From Acidobacteriota bacterium (GTDB lineage Bacteria; Acidobacteriota; Vicinamibacteria; Vicinamibacterales; Vicinamibacteraceae): a stretch of 5,476 bases of DNA. The notes under the pieces are model-generated. The model made no database searches. It had not been told where the DNA came from and was given only the letters and a program-made list of their open reading frames with translations. How positions within the stretch are numbered: position 1 is the first letter of the stretch; every line of letters begins with the position of its first letter. Positions 3,305 through 5,476 of the stretch are shown here, in pieces. The stretch is taken from contig JACDAO010000370.1 in NCBI GenBank assembly GCA_013695405.1, forward strand, positions 1-5,476, in the 5' to 3' direction. A program made the position numbers and the translations under genes.

Positions 3305-5476
3305 GCCAGCCACCGCTCGCACGCCGCGAGGAATTCCATCGGGTTGGCGGGCCGCCGTGTGCGGTCGGTGGAGAGCGCCCGGTCGAAGAATCCTGAGGCG
3401 ACGTCCGACAGCGCACCATCCAGGGGACCCATGCCGGTTCCCGGTCGCCCGGCCTCCATCCCGTCATCGGCAACGGCAATCGTGCGCCGGAACGGGTGTC
3501 TCGCCGTCAGCATCTCGTAGGCGACGACCCCGAGAGCCCAGAGGTCCCAGGACGGACTCACGACGTCTCCCGCGACCTGCTCGGGTGCCATGTAGTCGAG
3601 GGTGCCCATCAGGAAGCCGGCGCTACCCGTCGGCCCATCTGTCGCGGTAATTGGGCGTTCGGCAGCGAGGGCCTTCGCGAGGCCGAAGTCGAGCACCTTG
3701 GCCAGCACGCCGCTGTCGTGGCGCTGCAGGAAGATGTTCTCCGGTTTCAGGTCACGATGCAGGAGGCCCTGGCTGTGTGCCGCGGTGAGTGCCTGGCAGA
3801 CGCCGCGAAGGATGGGCAGGGCCTCGTCCGGGCGCATGGGCACCCGCGACGCCAGGCGCTGCCGCAACGTCTCGCCCTCGAGCAGCTCCATCACCAGGAA
3901 CGCACGGCGATCGCGATCGACCCCGAAGTCGTAGATGCGGACCACATGGGCGTGCGCGAAGCCGGCGGCCGCACGCGCTTCCTGCCGGAACCGCGCCTCG
4001 AGACCCGTCCGTGCGCCTGGGCCGGACGCGGGGCCGACGATGTCCTCACGGATTACCTTGACCGCCACGCGGCGTTCGAGCGCACCGTCGAAAGCCTCGT
4101 AGACCGTGCCCATTCCGCCGCGACCAAGGCGCCGGTCGAGTCGATAGCGGTCATTCAGCAACCGCGCGCCACGCAGGGTCGACAGAGGACTGCCGTCGAC
4201 AGCACACAGCTCGGAGCCGCTGTCGAAGCATCGGCCGCAGCGACCGCACTCTGCGAGTCCATGGGTGTCGGTCCAGGAACGTTCCAGCAGGTGCCCCAGT
4301 CCTTCGGCGACGCTTGCCAGCAGGTCGAGATCGTCGCTGTCGTACGGTTCCTCCGACCGGCGTGGGCCCAGCACGACCAGGGCAATCGGCGGGTCGCCGG
4401 CGTTAACACTGCACACGGGGACGAGCAGCTCGATGCCGCGCCCCGACAGCAGCGTGCGCTCCTCCTCGGGGAGTTGGTGGCTTACCCATGCGGTATCCCC
4501 GAGCGACAGCGCAAGGGGCTTGCGCAGGGCCGACAGGACGCCGACGGCCGTCATGGCCGCGGGCAGTGGCAAGGCTGACGGGAGCGACCCGGTCACGGGT
4601 GTAAAGCAACGAGTCCCCGGAGCGTGCTGGAAGACCTCCACGAAAGTGGGGTGCAGGGCCTCGTCGATCTGCTGGACCACTGACGGCGCAATCGACTCGA
4701 AACTCGGCGCCCGGCCGATTTGGTTCACGACGCTCTCGAGCAGACGCTCCGCGTCGTATCGGTCGCGGAAGAAGCGGCGATCGAGCGCGCGCAGCCAGGA
4801 CTCTCGTCGGTTGCGGATCACCACCAGCGCGCCAACGATGAGGACGTACCACCACCAGCGAGACTGCACCATCCGGGCGAGCGGCTCATCGCCGTGCCAC
4901 ATCAACTCGGCCAGCAGCAGCGCCGTCACCGCCGGAAGGAGGGCGTCCAGCAGGCGACGTGCCAGTGCATACCGGACACCCTGCCGCACGATGATGCGGA
5001 GATCGAAGAGCCTGTGCCGCAGAATGGCGTGCGCGAAGGAGGCGGGCACCGCGAGCGAGGCGAGCGCCAACAGCGTGAGAAAGGAATTACCGAAGATGTC
5101 GGCGCTACCATCGAGGCGATCGCCGGCCAGCAGTGCGGCGCCGGCAGACACCCCGACCATCAGCCCGCCCAGGAGCACGCGCATACGACGGCGATCCGTG
5201 ACGCTGTCAGCGGCCCGCTGGTGCGCCAGCAGCAGAGCGACAGCGGCAAAGGCGTAGAGGCTGCCGGTCGAGACGAGCCACACCTTCGAATCGGGCAGTC
5301 CGGTGGCGGCGCCCGGCTCCTGCATGAGGTGATACCCCACGTAGGCGAACCAGCCCATGGCCAGCGCGCCGGGAAGCAGCGCCGCCAGGAGCCTCGCTGT
5401 CGACCAGGTACGGCGCGGGAACACCGCGACGAACGCGAACAGCAGAGGGCCGAACGAGGTGCTCGTCGCGTGCGGC
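3301..5476 (-). CDS. Membrane-anchored sensor Ser/Thr kinase (TM-GAF-zinc ribbon-kinase), 5' partial
   Basis: A Hanks-type kinase sits at the C-terminus of a membrane sensor. Residues are counted from the GTG at 5424. About six hydrophobic segments occur between 10 and 204. An RNRRESWLRALDRRFFRDRYDAERLL joint (204-229) leads into a GAF-like domain (about 230-385). A four-Cys ribbon follows (Cys393, 396, 399, 407; CGRCGRCF ... CAVDG). The kinase domain is about 427-705: glycine loop GRGGMG (434-439), Lys456 in VAVK, Glu482, HRDLKPEN (556-563), DFG (579-581), APE (613-615), and DLWALG with Asp627. All catalytic residues are present. The GTG at 5424 is not the real start: upstream codons stay open to the window edge and encode an apolar stretch (FGPLLFAFVAVFPRR) completing a transmembrane helix. 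The last codons overlap the sigma-factor gene. The ligand is unknown. The sigma factor is a plausible phosphorylation target. Confidence 0.9.
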   Translation of the reverse strand, partial: PHATSTSFGPLLFAFVAVFPRRTWSTARLLAALLPGALAMGWFAYVGYHLMQEPGAATGLPDSKVWLVSTGSLYAFAAVALLLAHQRAADSVTDRRRMRVLLGGLMVGVSAGAALLAGDRLDGSADIFGNSFLTLLALASLAVPASFAHAILRHRLFDLRIIVRQGVRYALARRLLDALLPAVTALLLAELMWHGDEPLARMVQSRWWWYVLIVGALVVIRNRRESWLRALDRRFFRDRYDAERLLESVVNQIGRAPSFESIAPSVVQQIDEALHPTFVEVFQHAPGTRCFTPVTGSLPSALPLPAAMTAVGVLSALRKPLALSLGDTAWVSHQLPEEERTLLSGRGIELLVPVCSVNAGDPPIALVVLGPRRSEEPYDSDDLDLLASVAEGLGHLLERSWTDTHGLAECGRCGRCFDSGSELCAVDGSPLSTLRGARLLNDRYRLDRRLGRGGMGTVYEAFDGALERRVAVKVIREDIVGPASGPGARTGLEARFRQEARAAAGFAHAHVVRIYDFGVDRDRRAFLVMELLEGETLRQRLASRVPMRPDEALPILRGVCQALTAAHSQGLLHRDLKPENIFLQRHDSGVLAKVLDFGLAKALAAERPITATDGPTGSAGFLMGTLDYMAPEQVAGDVVSPSWDLWALGVVAYEMLTARHPFRRTIAVADDGMEAGRPGTGMGPLDGALSDVASGFFDRALSTDRTRRPANPMEFLAACERWLA

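Noticed and set aside
3305..3322. GTG at 3322 as sigma-factor start
   Set aside because: It would add six residues (VRAVAG-like) before the ATG that forms the ATGA overlap. The family motif FATTRW begins only ten residues after the ATG, so the shorter start is sufficient.
404..3479. Other minus-strand frames such as 404-1165, 1563-2060 and 2556-3479
   Set aside because: They overlap the hydrolase, outer-membrane protein, pseudokinase and sigma genes in a second frame and have Arg/Pro-rich shadow composition. Part of the 1563-2060 frame is kept only as a possible frameshift extension.
1528..4578. Long plus-strand open frames (1528-2658, 2444-3520, 3496-4578; also 838-1488)
   Set aside because: They lie antisense to convincing minus-strand genes, show Arg/Gln/Ala-rich low-complexity translations without motifs, and overlap each other. 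They arise because high-GC codons rarely give stops on the opposite strand.
1..5476. tRNA, rRNA, CRISPR array, insertion sequence or transposase
   Set aside because: No transposase-like protein, terminal inverted repeats, spaced direct repeats or cloverleaf sequence were visible on either strand.

Overview
The window is very GC-rich, and every supported gene lies on the minus strand. It most likely comes from an acidobacterium, perhaps the Vicinamibacteria/Luteitalea side of the phylum. That placement is an inference from protein style: a membrane sensor + GAF + zinc-ribbon + Hanks-type kinase, and an ECF sigma factor opening with the FATTRW motif and closing with an acidic 'DEEMREL' tail. 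Planctomycetes share some of these families and cannot be excluded.

In transcription order (high to low coordinates) there are two blocks. The first is a tight signalling cluster. It starts with a large membrane-anchored Ser/Thr kinase whose 5' end lies outside the window (3301-5476). An ECF-type sigma factor follows (2573-3304), its ATG overlapping the kinase TGA as ATGA. Last comes a small zinc-finger kinase-fold protein (1885-2559), 13 nt further on. This protein keeps the VAIK-type lysine and DFG but has lost the catalytic Asp of the HRD loop and most of the C-lobe, so it looks like a pseudokinase. No anti-sigma gene is visible; the sigma factor sits between an active-looking kinase and a degenerate one.

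The second block starts after a 108-nt gap containing two GC-rich inverted repeats. It encodes envelope and secreted proteins: an SGNH/GDSL-type hydrolase with a signal peptide (796-1776) and a small outer-membrane beta-barrel protein with a proline-rich N-terminal linker (229-744). Both have strong Shine-Dalgarno sequences. A perfect 8-bp GC hairpin follows the last stop codon directly. The left edge probably holds the start of one more secreted protein (1-152).

A reasonable working model, by inference only, is that the membrane kinase senses a signal through its TM/GAF region and controls the sigma factor, with the pseudokinase as adaptor or modulator. The two envelope genes may be targets or simply neighbours. 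The long plus-strand open frames are antisense shadows of the high-GC minus-strand genes.
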